Of a stretch of DNA of 64,000 nucleotides, positions 7,784 to 16,746 are shown piece by piece. Origin of the DNA: Gluconacetobacter dulcium (lineage in GTDB: Bacteria > Pseudomonadota > Alphaproteobacteria > Acetobacterales > Acetobacteraceae); assembly GCF_014174165.1 (NCBI RefSeq), contig NZ_JABEQN010000016.1, positions 1 through 64,000 of the forward strand, in the 5' to 3' direction. The position numbers and the translations under genes were made by a program. Within the stretch, counting starts at the first letter, position 1. The number at the start of each line of letters is the position of its first letter. Under the pieces are notes generated by a model. That model ran no database searches, was not told the origin of the DNA, and saw only the letters and a list, made by a program, of their open reading frames with translations.

Positions 7784-8915
7784 TCACTGGGCGGAAGCAC
7801 TGGCCTCGGACCGGGTCGCCCCCACACGGGCGGCCAGGGCCGCCGCCATGAAATCATCCAGGTCCCCGTCCAGCACCGCGCCGGGGTTGCCGCGCTCGAC
7901 ATTCGTCCGCAGGTCCTTCACCAACTGGTAGGGCGCCAGCACGTAGGAGCGGATCTGGTGCCCCCAGCCGATATCGGTCTTCGCCGCCTCGGTCTGGGCC
8001 GCGGCGGCCTCGCGCCGTTGCAGTTCCTGCTCGTACATGCGGGCCTTCAGCATCGTCATCGCCGTGGCGCGGTTGCGATGCTGCGACCGGTCGGTCTGGC
8101 AGGCCACCACGATGCCGGTGGGAATATGGGTGATTCGAATCGCGGACTCGGTCTTGTTGACGTGCTGCCCGCCGGCACCCGAAGCCCGGAACGTATCGAC
8201 CTTCAGATCGGCTTCGTTGATCTCGATCTCGATCGAATCATCGACCACCGGATAAACCCAGACCGAGGCAAACGACGTTTGCCGCCGCGCCGCCGCGTCG
8301 AAGGGCGAAATCCGCACCAGGCGATGCACCCCGGCCTCGGTCTTCAACCAGCCATAGGCATTGGGGCCGGTCACCTGGATCGTCGCCGATTTCAGCCCGG
8401 CCTGCTCGCCCTCCGAGCTTTCCATCAGCGTGACCTTGTAGCCATGCTGCTCGGCCCAGCGCGTGTACATGCGCAGCAGCATCTCGGCCCAGTCCTGAGC
8501 CTCGGTGCCGCCGGCGCCGGCATTGACTTCCATGTAGCAGTCGTTGCTGTCGGCCTCGCCGGACAGCAGGCTCTCGGTCTCGCGGCGCTTGGCCTCGTCG
8601 GCCAGTTCGCGCAGCATCCGCGTGGCGTCCTTCAGGACGGCCTCATCGCCTTCCATCTCGGCCAGTTCGACCAGATCCAGCGTATCGCGGACATCGCCTT
8701 CCAGCCGCTGCACCCCCTCGACCTGCCCGGCCAGCAGGGTGCGCTCGCGCATCAACTTCTGGGCGGCATCCGGATCGTTCCACAGATCCGGGTCCTCCGC
8801 CCGGTTGTTCAGTTCGGCCAGGCGGCCGATTGCGACATCCCAGTCAAAGATGCCTCCTCAGCAGTGCCACCGACTGCTTGAGCTGGTCGTTGAGAGCCTC
8901 GGTCTCGGCGGACAT
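7784..8915 (-). CDS. prfB: Peptide chain release factor 2, expressed by +1 programmed frameshift
   Basis: Release factor 2 ends translation at UGA and UAA by triggering peptidyl-tRNA hydrolysis on the ribosome. Frame 0 starts at ATG 8915 and encodes 23 residues ([20 protein letters not shown] then RHL) up to an in-frame TGA at 8846-8844. Reading continues in the +1 frame as [15 protein letters not shown] and on to 7784, for about 376 aa in total, the normal RF2 length. The catalytic GGQ is in [14 protein letters not shown] and the stop-codon-reading SPF in LVRISPFD. The gene follows mrcA on the same strand with a 70-bp gap. The downstream frame alone (323 codons from 8755) would miss the N-terminus. 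Confidence 0.95.
8843..8858 (-). promoter_or_regulatory. prfB +1 frameshift site
   Basis: Reading the minus strand: AGGAGG, three bases (CAT), then CTT TGA C. This has the layout of the E. coli prfB recoding site: an internal Shine-Dalgarno placed three bases before the CUU UGA slip. Slow decoding of UGA when RF2 is scarce lets the ribosome shift +1, which makes RF2 self-regulating. Confidence 0.93.
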
Positions 8916-8985
8916 GGAACAGGAACTCCATCGGTCAGAAAGGGCGGCCGATTGGCGGCCGGCCCGACAGGAAAAGCAAGCGGCG

Positions 8986-11736
8986 TCAATACAGGCCACC
9001 CATGCCGATGTCACCCCCGCCCGCCGGCGCGGCAGGAGCGGCGGCCGAAGGCGCGGGCTGGCCCGGCACACCGGCGGGGCCGGCGGCGGGCGCGGCAGAG
9101 GGCGATGCCGCCATGTCGCTCTCGGAATCCGGCATCGTCTCGGCGCCGGTATCCTCGGCGGTCAACGCGCCGGTCGCATTGGCGTTCAGGTCGGCGCTGA
9201 TGCCCGGCACCTGGTCGGGCTTGAAGGCATCCACCGCCATGCCCATGCCGGTATCGTAGCGCGCCAGCGTCAACCCCTGGGGCACGGGGAAATCCAGCCT
9301 CGGCCGGTCGGCCAGCACCGCCTTCATCACCCGGTTCCAGATCGGGCCGGCGATCGTGCCGCCGGTCTCGTTCTTGCCCAGCGTCTGCGGCGTGTCGAAC
9401 CCGACCCAGACGATCGTCACGATATCGGGCGAAAAGCCGGCGAACCACGCATCGTTGAAATTCTGGCTGGTGCCGGTCTTGCCGGCGATGGGCCGGTCGA
9501 TGCCCTGCCCGGCCCGATTGCCGGTGCCGCGCAGGATCACGTCACGCATCATCGCCACGATCTGGTACGCGCTGTCCGGCGAAGCGACCTGCGGCCGCGT
9601 ATCCACCAGCACCGGCCCATCGGCCGGCACGCCCGCCACCGCCGGGGAGGCGACGGCCGCCGGTGCCGCCACCGATGCCCCATTCCCCGCGACGGCCGGT
9701 TGCGGCGTGACGCCAGGCACCGGGGCGGCGGTGCCGGCGGGGGGCACCGCCGCCTGCAAGGCCAGGCCCGGCGGCTGCCACAGCACATGGCCGTCGCGGT
9801 CCTGCACATTGTCGATCAGGGTCGGCGTCACCAGCCGCCCGCCCGCCGCGATGGTGGCATAGGCCCCGGCCTCGCGCAGCACGGTCGTCTCCACCGCGCC
9901 CAGCGCGGCCGGCAGAACATGCGGCATGGACTCGACCAGTTGCAGCGAAGTGGCCATGTTCGCCACCGATTTCATGCCGATATGGGCCGCCAGACGGATC
10001 GTCACCAGATTGCGCGATTCCCGCAGCGCGTCATGCAGGGTGGTCGGACCCCAGAAATCCTTCTCGTAATTGTTCGGATGCCAGGTGCCATAAGACACCG
10101 GGGAATCGTCGAATTTCTGCGACGGAGAAATCCCCTGCTCCATCGCCGTCAGATAGACGAACGGCTTGAAGGACGATCCGGGCTGGCGCAGCGCCTGGGT
10201 CGCGCGATTGAACTGCGACTGGCCGAACGACCAGCCGCCGACCATCGCCAGCACCCGGCCCGTCCGCACGTCCATCGTCACCAGCGCGCCCTCGACCTTG
10301 GGCACCTGCCGCAGCGCGACCCCGCCGCCATCGGCCTGGGGCTCGACCATCAGCACATCGCCCGCGCGGGGGGCGCGCCAGCGGCGCATCCAGGCCATGT
10401 CGCGCGCCAGCAGCCGCCCGCTACGCGGTTCGGCATGCGCCGCCGGCCCTTCCAGCCAGCCGATCTCCCCCGTGGCCGGCGAGAGCAGGACCCCCAGCCG
10501 CCAGGAATCCAGCATGCCGGGCGGCCGCGCCGTATGTGCCAGCGCAGGCACCCACTGGCCGGCATCCGCGCCGGACGCGATCTCGTCCAGATGCGCCACC
10601 GGCCCCCGCCAGCCGCCATGGTCGTGGTCGTAGCTCATCAACCCGTCGCGCACCGCGGCGGTCGCGACCTGCTGGATATGCGGGTCCATGCTGGTATGCA
10701 CCAGAAGGCCGCCCTGCATGGTGGTGTCCTGCCCGTAACGCTCGATCAACTGGCGGCGCACTTCCTCGCCGAACCATTCCGAGCCGGGGGCCGGGCCGGG
10801 CCGGGTGAAGGCCTGCGGCACCAGCGGCTCGGCCTGCGCCAGACGCGCCTGCTCCTCGGTGATGGCACCGATCTCGACCATCTGCTGCAACACGAGGTTG
10901 CGCCGGGCCAGCGCCGCGTCCGGGAAACGGTAGGGGTTGTAGTTGGAAGGCGATTTCGGCAACGCCCCCAGGAACGCGGCCTGCGCGTCGTCCAACTGGT
11001 CCAGCGGCTTGTTGAAATAGGTCTGCGCCGCCGCGCCGACGCCATAGGCGCCCGCGCCCAGATAGATCTCGTTCAGGTAGATTTCGAGGATCTTGTCCTT
11101 GGACAGGGTCTGCTCGATACGGATCGCCAGCAGGGCTTCCTTGGCCTTGCGCTCCAGCGACAAAGTCTGTTTCGAGCCCAGCAGCATGATGCGCGCCACC
11201 TGCTGCGTGATCGTCGAGGCACCAATCGGCCGGTGCCCCTTGTTCATCGTCAGGTCGGTCAGCCCCGCGCGGAGGATCGCGAACGGATTGACGCCGCCAT
11301 GGGTATAGAATTTCTGGTCTTCGGTCGCGATGACGGCGTTCTTCACCCGGGCCGGAATGGCCGAATAGGGCACGAAGATACGCCGTTCCGCCGCCAGTTC
11401 CGCCATCACCCGGTCATCGCCGGAATAAAGCCGGCTCATCACCGGCGGCTGGTAGGTGCGCAGCCCGTCAACCGTCGGCAGGTCGGCCACCAGTTGCTCG
11501 TATTTGGTCCAGGCGACCATCCCGCCGGCCAGCGAGCCCAGCAGCAGCACCGCCGCCCCCCCGCCGAGCAGCCTGCGCACCAGCCGGAAGCGCGGCCGGC
11601 GCGGGCCGCCACCCGGCCCCGTCAGGCCGAAACCGCGTCGCGACGGGCGGGGAGCCCCACCGTCTGCGGCATCACCGCCAATGCGCGAAGTCACAAGCAG
11701 CCGGCCGTCACGGCCTGATCCGTTACGAAAAATCAT
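8986..11736 (-). CDS. mrcA: Penicillin-binding protein 1A (class A, bifunctional)
   Basis: A 916-aa peptidoglycan glycosyltransferase/transpeptidase. A cytoplasmic Arg/Gly-rich head of about 50 residues is followed by one transmembrane helix (LLGGGAAVLLLGSLAGGMVA). The GT51 domain carries VIATEDQKFYTHGGVNPFAI (catalytic Glu), GASTITQQVARIM and LSLERKAKEALLAIRIEQTL. The transpeptidase domain has the SxxK in QPGSSFKPFVYL, SRN in LRESRNLVTIR and KTGT in AGKTGTSQNFNDAWFAGF. An Ala/Val/Pro-rich insertion of about 55 residues (from LQAAVPPAGTAAPVPGV) interrupts the transpeptidase region between the SRN and KTG motifs, and a low-complexity Ala/Pro/Gly tail ends in MGGLY. It lies upstream of prfB on the same strand, a pairing common in alphaproteobacteria. 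Confidence 0.93.
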   Translation of the reverse strand: MIFRNGSGRDGRLLVTSRIGGDAADGGAPRPSRRGFGLTGPGGGPRRPRFRLVRRLLGGGAAVLLLGSLAGGMVAWTKYEQLVADLPTVDGLRTYQPPVMSRLYSGDDRVMAELAAERRIFVPYSAIPARVKNAVIATEDQKFYTHGGVNPFAILRAGLTDLTMNKGHRPIGASTITQQVARIMLLGSKQTLSLERKAKEALLAIRIEQTLSKDKILEIYLNEIYLGAGAYGVGAAAQTYFNKPLDQLDDAQAAFLGALPKSPSNYNPYRFPDAALARRNLVLQQMVEIGAITEEQARLAQAEPLVPQAFTRPGPAPGSEWFGEEVRRQLIERYGQDTTMQGGLLVHTSMDPHIQQVATAAVRDGLMSYDHDHGGWRGPVAHLDEIASGADAGQWVPALAHTARPPGMLDSWRLGVLLSPATGEIGWLEGPAAHAEPRSGRLLARDMAWMRRWRAPRAGDVLMVEPQADGGGVALRQVPKVEGALVTMDVRTGRVLAMVGGWSFGQSQFNRATQALRQPGSSFKPFVYLTAMEQGISPSQKFDDSPVSYGTWHPNNYEKDFWGPTTLHDALRESRNLVTIRLAAHIGMKSVANMATSLQLVESMPHVLPAALGAVETTVLREAGAYATIAAGGRLVTPTLIDNVQDRDGHVLWQPPGLALQAAVPPAGTAAPVPGVTPQPAVAGNGASVAAPAAVASPAVAGVPADGPVLVDTRPQVASPDSAYQIVAMMRDVILRGTGNRAGQGIDRPIAGKTGTSQNFNDAWFAGFSPDIVTIVWVGFDTPQTLGKNETGGTIAGPIWNRVMKAVLADRPRLDFPVPQGLTLARYDTGMGMAVDAFKPDQVPGISADLNANATGALTAEDTGAETMPDSESDMAASPSAAPAAGPAGVPGQPAPSAAAPAAPAGGGDIGMGGLY

Positions 11737-11862
11737 CCAGGGTCCAGTGGGCGAAGGGCAAGGAAACGAGATCCGTCACGACGGGCACCGGCGGGAACGG
11801 GGCTGGGCAAGGACGCCTCTCCTAGCATTCCCGGACCCCGGCGTCGCCCCCCGCAAGGTGCG

Positions 11863-12750
11863 TCAACCACCCGCCTGACGCTGCCATTCCGCGCGCCCCT
11901 CCTGCTCCAGACGGGTGAAAACGGCATCATCCAGCACCAGTCCGGCGGCGGCGACATTCTCCTCGACATGCTCGGGGCTGCCGGTACCGGGAATCGGCAG
12001 CATCACCGGGGCGCGGCGCAGCAGCCATGCCAGCGCCACCTGCCCCGGCGTGGCCCCCAGATCGCGCGCCACCCGGTCCAGCACGCCGCCCTCGCGGGCC
12101 AGCGACCCCGCCGCCAGCGGCGCCCAGGGGATGAAGCCGATCCCGTGCCCCGCGCAATAATCCAGCACGTCCTCCGAGGCACGATTGACCAGGTTATAGC
12201 GGTTCTGCACCGTCGCGACCGGAAAGAAGCGCCGGGCCCGCTCGATCATCTCCACGGGCACTTCCGAGAGGCCGACATGGCGGATCAGCCCTTCCGCGCG
12301 CATCGCGGCGATCACCTCGAACTGCGTCTCCGGCGTGCAATCCGGCCCCACGCGATGCAACTGCCACAAATCGATGCAGTCCACCCCAAGGCGCCGCATG
12401 CTCATCAGCACGCACTGGCGCAGATAGTCCGGGTTCCCCACCGGCCGCCAGATATCCGGCCCATGGCGCGTATGCCCGCCCTTGGTCGCGATATGCAGCC
12501 CGGCATAGGGATGCAGGGCGGCGCGGATCAGATCCTCGCTGACATAAGGCCCATAGGCGTCGGCGGTGTCGATCAGCGTCACGCCGCAGGCCGCCGCGCG
12601 GCGCAGCGTGTCCAGCGCGCGGTCACGGTCGGGCGGATCGCCCCAGATTCCGCGCCCGGTAATCCGCATGGCGCCAAACCCCAGGCGCGCGACGGGCAGA
12701 TCGCCGCCAATCAGGAATGTGCCGGCCTGGCCTGCATCGGGACGGGGCAT
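11863..12750 (-). CDS. Aldo/keto reductase
   Basis: A 295-aa cytosolic NAD(P)H-dependent oxidoreductase with the AKR TIM-barrel pattern. The N-terminal [10 protein letters not shown] is followed by the catalytic Asp/Tyr in [18 protein letters not shown], the Lys in [11 protein letters not shown], the His in [10 protein letters not shown], and the cofactor-binding end [18 protein letters not shown]. This matches the AKR13/PdxI-like group of bacterial oxidoreductases; the substrate cannot be read. The start at 12750 is chosen because GAGGAG lies about 8 bases upstream, and an alternative upstream start at 12789 would lack one. It stands alone between mrcA and hrcA, all on the minus strand. Confidence 0.88.
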   Translation of the reverse strand: MPRPDAGQAGTFLIGGDLPVARLGFGAMRITGRGIWGDPPDRDRALDTLRRAAACGVTLIDTADAYGPYVSEDLIRAALHPYAGLHIATKGGHTRHGPDIWRPVGNPDYLRQCVLMSMRRLGVDCIDLWQLHRVGPDCTPETQFEVIAAMRAEGLIRHVGLSEVPVEMIERARRFFPVATVQNRYNLVNRASEDVLDYCAGHGIGFIPWAPLAAGSLAREGGVLDRVARDLGATPGQVALAWLLRRAPVMLPIPGTGSPEHVEENVAAAGLVLDDAVFTRLEQEGRAEWQRQAGG

Positions 12751-12881
12751 GGAAGCGCTCCTCAAACATGCGCGCCAGGGCGGAAACAAAGGCCAGACCC
12801 CGGCAGTTAAAGCAGGAAAATGGCGGCACCAAGGCAGTCCGGTTTTTCACGACGACCGTTTATGGAGCCGCCAAATCCCGA

Positions 12882-12912
12882 CCCGGACACACCACCAGCG
12901 CGTGTGTCCGGG
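12882..12912 (-). terminator. Hairpin terminator after hrcA
   Basis: An 11-bp perfect stem, CCCGGACACAC (12882-12892) with GTGTGTCCGGG (12902-12912) and a 9-base loop, just 7 bp beyond the hrcA stop. There is no strong T-run. Confidence 0.55.
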
Positions 12913-12919
12913 CCGAGAT

Positions 12920-13987
12920 TCAGCCGAGCATTCTGCCTATGACGCGGGCAGTATAATCCACCACCGGGATGATGCGCCCATAATTGAGGCGCGTGGGGCC
13001 GATCACCCCGATCGCCCCCACGATCCGGTTGCTGTCGGTCCGTGCCGGGGCCACCACCACCGAGGTGCCGGAAAGCCCGAACAGCCCACTCTCGGCCCCG
13101 ATGAAGATCCGTACGCCATCCGATTCCTGCGCCAGTTCCAGCAGGCGCAGCATCGTCTCCTGCGCCTCCAGCCGCTCGAACAGCATCTGGATGGTGGAAA
13201 GGCGCTCGATCTCCGTCACGTCGGCCAGCAGGCGCGCCTGCCCGCGGATGAACAGCGTGCCGCCGCGATCCACGTCGCTCCAGGTCGCCAGCCCGCTGGC
13301 CACGATCTCGGCGGTCAGATGATGCAGTTCGCTGCGATTGGCGCTCATGTCGGCGCTGACATGCGTGCGCAGATCCTCCAGCGAGCGCCCGGCCAACTGG
13401 GCGTTGAGATAATTCCCCGCCTCGACCAGCGCCGAGGGCGGCAGTCCGATCGGGGTCTCGATCACCCGGTTTTCCACCTGCCCGTCCGCGCCGACCAGGA
13501 TCACCAGCGCCCGCCGGGGGCCGAGGGCGACGAACTCGATATGCTTCACCGCCCCGTCGCCCTTGGGCGCCAGCACCAGCCCTGCGGCCGAGGACAGGCC
13601 GGACAGCATCGACGATGCCTCGGCCAGCGTGTCCTGCAACGAGCGGCCGCGCATTTCCAGCGAGTTGGTGATGGTCTCGCGCTCGTCCTCGCTCAGGCTG
13701 CCGAATTGCAGCAACCCGTCCACGAACAGCCGCACCCCCTTTTCCGTCGGCAGGCGGCCGGCCGAGGCATGGGGCGAAAACAGCAGCCCGGCCTCGGTCA
13801 GGTCCGCCATCACGTTGCGGATGGTCGCCGGCGACAGCGGCAGCGGCAGGCGCCGCGACAGCGTGCGCGACCCGACGGGCTCTCCGGTTTCCACATATTG
13901 TTCGACGATCTCGCGCAGGATCGCCGCCGAACGGGCATCCAGCCCCGGTGGCAGGGCCGGACGGGAAGACAGGGTGCCGGGATTCAT
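12920..13987 (-). CDS. hrcA: Heat-shock transcription repressor HrcA
   Basis: A 355-aa repressor that in other bacteria binds CIRCE operators of groE/dnaK operons and needs GroEL for activity. The N-terminal winged helix contains LDARSAAILREIVEQYVETG, GSRTLSRRL and SPATIRNVMADLTEAGLL, all typical. The C-terminal part holds MLFERLEAQETMLRLLE and the end motif GVIGPTRLNYGRIIPVVDYT. The ATG at 13987 fits the family N-terminus; a frame open to 14089 only adds an unconserved stretch. It is divergent from rph, the usual hrcA-rph arrangement in alphaproteobacteria, but grpE is not present here. I see no CIRCE element in the hrcA-rph gap. Confidence 0.94.
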   Translation of the reverse strand: MNPGTLSSRPALPPGLDARSAAILREIVEQYVETGEPVGSRTLSRRLPLPLSPATIRNVMADLTEAGLLFSPHASAGRLPTEKGVRLFVDGLLQFGSLSEDERETITNSLEMRGRSLQDTLAEASSMLSGLSSAAGLVLAPKGDGAVKHIEFVALGPRRALVILVGADGQVENRVIETPIGLPPSALVEAGNYLNAQLAGRSLEDLRTHVSADMSANRSELHHLTAEIVASGLATWSDVDRGGTLFIRGQARLLADVTEIERLSTIQMLFERLEAQETMLRLLELAQESDGVRIFIGAESGLFGLSGTSVVVAPARTDSNRIVGAIGVIGPTRLNYGRIIPVVDYTARVIGRMLG

Positions 13988-14172
13988 CCTGCTTGAAGCC
14001 TCCACGTTCGAGGCCGGCGGAAGCCGGCGGAATTGACCCTTATAAATCTGGAAGCTCCGGCCGGCTATGACAAGCGTCGGGCTGGCCATTCTCCCCCGGC
14101 TCGGGCTATGCCCGCGTTTTCGGCGGCCCGCCCCGGAATGCCCTGCCTGTCGATGCGGAGTATCGTTTGCCC

Positions 14173-14922
14173 ATGCCCCCCCGCCCCTCGGGCCGCGCCG
14201 CCGACGCGCTGCGCCCCGTCTCCATCGAAACCGGCTTCGCCCGCCACGCCGAAGGTTCGGCCCTGATCCGCATGGGCGGGACCGAGGTGCTGTGCGCCGC
14301 CAGCGTCGAACCCCGCGTGCCGCCCTTCCTGCGCGGCCAGGGCAAGGGCTGGGTCACCGCCGAATACGGCATGCTGCCCCGCGCCACCCACACGCGCGGC
14401 CCGCGCGAGGCCGCGAAGGGCAAGCAGTCGGGCCGCACGCAGGAAATCCAGCGCCTGATCGGCCGCTCGCTGCGCGCCGTGACCGACCTGACCGCCCTGG
14501 GCGAAATCTCGATCACCGTCGATTGCGACGTGCTGAACGCCGATGGCGGCACCCGCTGCGCCTCCATCACCGGCGCCTGGGTCGCCCTGCGGCTGGCGCT
14601 GGAGAAGCTGGTGCGCAACCGCGTGCTGGCCCGCGTGCCGCTGACGGCACAGGTCGCGGCCATCTCCTGCGGCCTGACCGGGGCCGGCGCGGTGCTCGAC
14701 CTTGATTACGACGAAGACAGCACGGCAGCCGCCGACGCCAATTTCGTCCTCACCGAGGCCGGCGGCATCGTCGAGATCCAGGGCACGGCCGAACAGGCCC
14801 CGTTCTCGCAGGCGCAGTTCGAGGCCCTGATGCGGCTGGCACAGGGCGGCACCGCGCATCTGTTCGCCGCCCAGCTTGCTGCGGTCGACAAAGCACTGGC
14901 CGCACGGGGCGACGCGTCGTGA
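14173..14922 (+). CDS. rph: Ribonuclease PH
   Basis: A 249-aa phosphate-dependent 3'-5' exoribonuclease that trims tRNA 3' ends. It begins [20 protein letters not shown], matching the family RPSGR start, and includes [20 protein letters not shown], the RNase PH stretch [16 protein letters not shown], the Arg-rich [18 protein letters not shown] and [20 protein letters not shown]. The ATG at 14173 gives the canonical N-terminus. A TTG six bases earlier has GGAG at better spacing and could be used instead. The stop overlaps the start of rdgB. Confidence 0.95.
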   Translation: MPPRPSGRAADALRPVSIETGFARHAEGSALIRMGGTEVLCAASVEPRVPPFLRGQGKGWVTAEYGMLPRATHTRGPREAAKGKQSGRTQEIQRLIGRSLRAVTDLTALGEISITVDCDVLNADGGTRCASITGAWVALRLALEKLVRNRVLARVPLTAQVAAISCGLTGAGAVLDLDYDEDSTAAADANFVLTEAGGIVEIQGTAEQAPFSQAQFEALMRLAQGGTAHLFAAQLAAVDKALAARGDAS

Positions 14923-15533
14923 GCGGGGCGAGCCCCCCCCGCCTGGCCTCCGGCACACGACTGGTCCTGGCCAGCCACAACCAGGGCAAGCTGGCGGAAT
15001 TCGATGCCCTGCTGAACGGCTACGGCATCACCGTCGTCTCCGCCGGCCAGCTCGGCCTGCCCGAACCCGAGGAAACCGCCGACAGCTTCACCGGCAACGC
15101 GGCGCTGAAGGCCGTGGCGGCGGCCAGGGCCAGCGGCCTGCCGGCGCTGGCCGACGATTCCGGCCTCTGCGTCGCCGCCCTCGGCGGCGCGCCAGGGATC
15201 TATTCCGCCCGCTGGGCCGGCCCCGACAAGGATTTCCCCGGCGCCATGGCCCGCATCCACGAAGCCATCGGCAATGACGAGGACCGGTCCGCCTGGTTCA
15301 TCTCCGTCCTCTGCCTCGCCTGGCCCGACGGCACCCTCCGCACGTTCGAAGGCCGGATCGACGGACAGATCGCCTGGCCGCCCCGTGGCGCCCAGGGCCA
15401 TGGCTACGACCCGATCTTTACACCGGAAGGCGAGACCCGGACCTTCGCCGAGATGCCCGAGGCCGAGAAGAACGCCATCAGCCATCGCGCCCGCGCCTTC
15501 GCCGCCTTTCGCGCCGCCTGCCTGCCCTCATAG
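14919..15533 (+). CDS. rdgB: Non-canonical purine NTP pyrophosphatase (RdgB/HAM1)
   Basis: A 204-aa enzyme that hydrolyses dITP, ITP and XTP to monophosphates and so keeps deaminated purines out of DNA. Motifs are [14 protein letters not shown] (substrate-binding S-x-N-x-x-K), the catalytic [29 protein letters not shown] and the end [12 protein letters not shown]. It begins with GTG at 14919, overlapping the rph TGA (GTGA), so the two are translationally coupled. In many relatives hemN follows; here a lower-GC pair of unknown genes follows instead. Confidence 0.95.
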   Translation: MSGASPPRLASGTRLVLASHNQGKLAEFDALLNGYGITVVSAGQLGLPEPEETADSFTGNAALKAVAAARASGLPALADDSGLCVAALGGAPGIYSARWAGPDKDFPGAMARIHEAIGNDEDRSAWFISVLCLAWPDGTLRTFEGRIDGQIAWPPRGAQGHGYDPIFTPEGETRTFAEMPEAEKNAISHRARAFAAFRAACLPS

Positions 15534-15558
15534 AATAGCTAGAAAAATCACCACTTAG

Positions 15559-15587
15559 TTGACGGTAATCTCTTGGCAGGGTAGCTG
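15559..15587 (+). promoter_or_regulatory. Possible promoter of the GNAT-like gene
   Basis: TTGACG at 15559-15564, a 17-base spacer and TAGCTG at 15582-15587. The -35 is good and the -10 weak. It lies in A/T-richer sequence just after rdgB and ahead of the gene at 15611. Confidence 0.35.
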
Positions 15588-15610
15588 AATGCCTCTCATA
15601 GTAAGTCGTA

Positions 15611-16141
15611 ATGGGACGCTGCCTTTTGTCGCGGGAGTTGGCCAGAGCAAAGGAGCGTTATCAGGCAAACGCACTCGAAGCCTATCGTTCTGCCGCACGA
15701 AATCTCATACCTCATATTCACGTTGATTTTCACGTCACGGGATGGACAGGCCGCGGGGTGGACGCGTATCGTCATTCGTGGAAGCGCCGGTCAAAGTGGG
15801 ACTGGGAAGAGATCTTCCGTCGCCATAGAGAACCTGATTGCTTGGAAATGGCGGTCTGGTCAGAGCATTCGGACTTGTGCGCATTAGGGTTAGGTTTGAC
15901 TTCCGGAAGAGCCGTTGAACTCCGTTTTTTAGAGGGGAATGGCCAAGACGGTTGTCCTCTCGTTGGACGCCGAGCCCTAATTGCGTTGGAAACAGTGTCT
16001 TGTTACGCGCAACTCATGGGGAAGCGTGAGGTTTGGGTTAATCCCATAAATGAACAAACCACACGCCTTTACGTTGATGAATTTGGGTTTGAGCGTGTCG
16101 TCGAGAAAGGGCGGACGCCGTTTTTTCGTCGCTATGTATGA
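15611..16141 (+). CDS. GNAT-like acetyltransferase-fold protein in a lower-GC islet
   Basis: A 176-aa protein of unknown substrate. The second half has the look of a GNAT fold: LEMAVWSEHSDLCALGLGL, then a helix (ALIALETVSCYAQLMGKREV) and the C-terminal VNPINEQTTRLYVDEFGFER, in which Asn and LYxxxGF are typical of N-acetyltransferases. A clear acetyl-CoA pyrophosphate loop (R/Q-x-x-G-x-G/A) is not seen, so activity is uncertain. The N-terminal 60 residues are basic and Trp-rich (SWKRRSKWDWEEIFRRHREP). GC content is visibly lower than in the flanking rdgB and pnp regions, which suggests acquisition. A small gene follows 28 bp downstream and is probably co-transcribed. Confidence 0.6.
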   Translation: MGRCLLSRELARAKERYQANALEAYRSAARNLIPHIHVDFHVTGWTGRGVDAYRHSWKRRSKWDWEEIFRRHREPDCLEMAVWSEHSDLCALGLGLTSGRAVELRFLEGNGQDGCPLVGRRALIALETVSCYAQLMGKREVWVNPINEQTTRLYVDEFGFERVVEKGRTPFFRRYV

Positions 16142-16169
16142 GTAAGGTTGTTACGAAAGGAGGATGAAT

Positions 16170-16376
16170 ATGGCTGATGTCACGAAAAGGCTCGCCGCCT
16201 CTTTCCGGAGCGGTGTACGCCTTATCTCTAAGCCGGTGCCCCCGCCTGAGCCGGTATATTGTGAGCCACGTGCGGCTACGGGGCTATTTGCCAGCTTAAG
16301 CCATGATAAAAAAGAGGCCGTTCTTTCTTATCGTGGGCCACAGGATCATGGCGATATGGCTTTTAGCCGGAAATAA
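16170..16376 (+). CDS. Small hypothetical protein co-transcribed with the GNAT-like gene
   Basis: A 68-aa protein, MADVTKRLAASFRSGVRLIS then a Pro-rich linker and a hydrophilic C-terminus ending DMAFSRK. I do not recognise a family. The start at 16170 is preferred because AAGGAGG sits 6 bases before it; the ATG at 16164 directly abuts that ribosome site. It has the low-GC character of its upstream neighbour. Close pairing of an acetyltransferase-like gene and a small gene resembles some toxin-antitoxin or modifier/target arrangements, but nothing in the sequence proves this. Confidence 0.5.
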   Translation: MADVTKRLAASFRSGVRLISKPVPPPEPVYCEPRAATGLFASLSHDKKEAVLSYRGPQDHGDMAFSRK

Positions 16377-16387
16377 ATAGCGCAAAA

Positions 16388-16408
16388 CAGCAGCTTGATG
16401 AGCTGCTG
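16388..16408 (+). terminator. Hairpin terminator after the islet genes
   Basis: An 8-bp perfect stem CAGCAGCT/AGCTGCTG with a 5-base loop, 11 bp after the small gene, followed by CTTTGG. Confidence 0.55.
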
Positions 16409-16698
16409 CTTTGGCCTGTTCCGTCGCAGGTGGCAGGCCAAACCTAGAGCTTTTTCACCGAAAACCAGTTCGGTGGAAATGCGGACACCGTCTGCCAGTA
16501 CGGCTTCGCGCAGGTCAAAATCGACCGCTTCACCTATTGTCAACACTACAGCCACGATCCGATACTAGGACGCGCTCGACGCGGCCAGCTATCCAGCGTT
16601 CGGGACAGCACAAATCCGGACCGCCTTCCGGATCCGGCCACGATAGGCGGGATGGCGGTGACCGCCACGCACTGACGGTGACAGACCTCCCCAACGCG

Positions 16699-16721
16699 AA
16701 CGGGCCTCGATGAGGCCCGTT
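16699..16721 (-). terminator. Hairpin terminator after the nitronate monooxygenase-like gene
   Basis: A 10-bp perfect stem AACGGGCCTC/GAGGCCCGTT with a 3-base loop, about 25 bp past the stop of the minus-strand gene ending at 16747. It lacks a T-run. Confidence 0.5.
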
Positions 16722-16746
16722 CCAACCGTTCCGATAGTCTGCCGGA

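Larger units (their letters stand above)
16377..16746. other. Non-coding stretch between the islet and the nitronate monooxygenase gene
   Basis: About 370 bp bounded by two hairpins (16388-16408 and 16699-16721). A 69-codon minus-strand frame at 16346-16555 has no ribosome site and overlaps the end of the small gene, so I do not accept it. The sequence looks like decayed coding DNA, with GC rising towards 16600. I cannot assign a source. Confidence 0.4.

Noticed and set aside
16346-16555. Minus-strand 69-codon frame between the islet and the monooxygenase gene
   Set aside because: No ribosome site, overlaps the small gene and a terminator, and no recognisable family.
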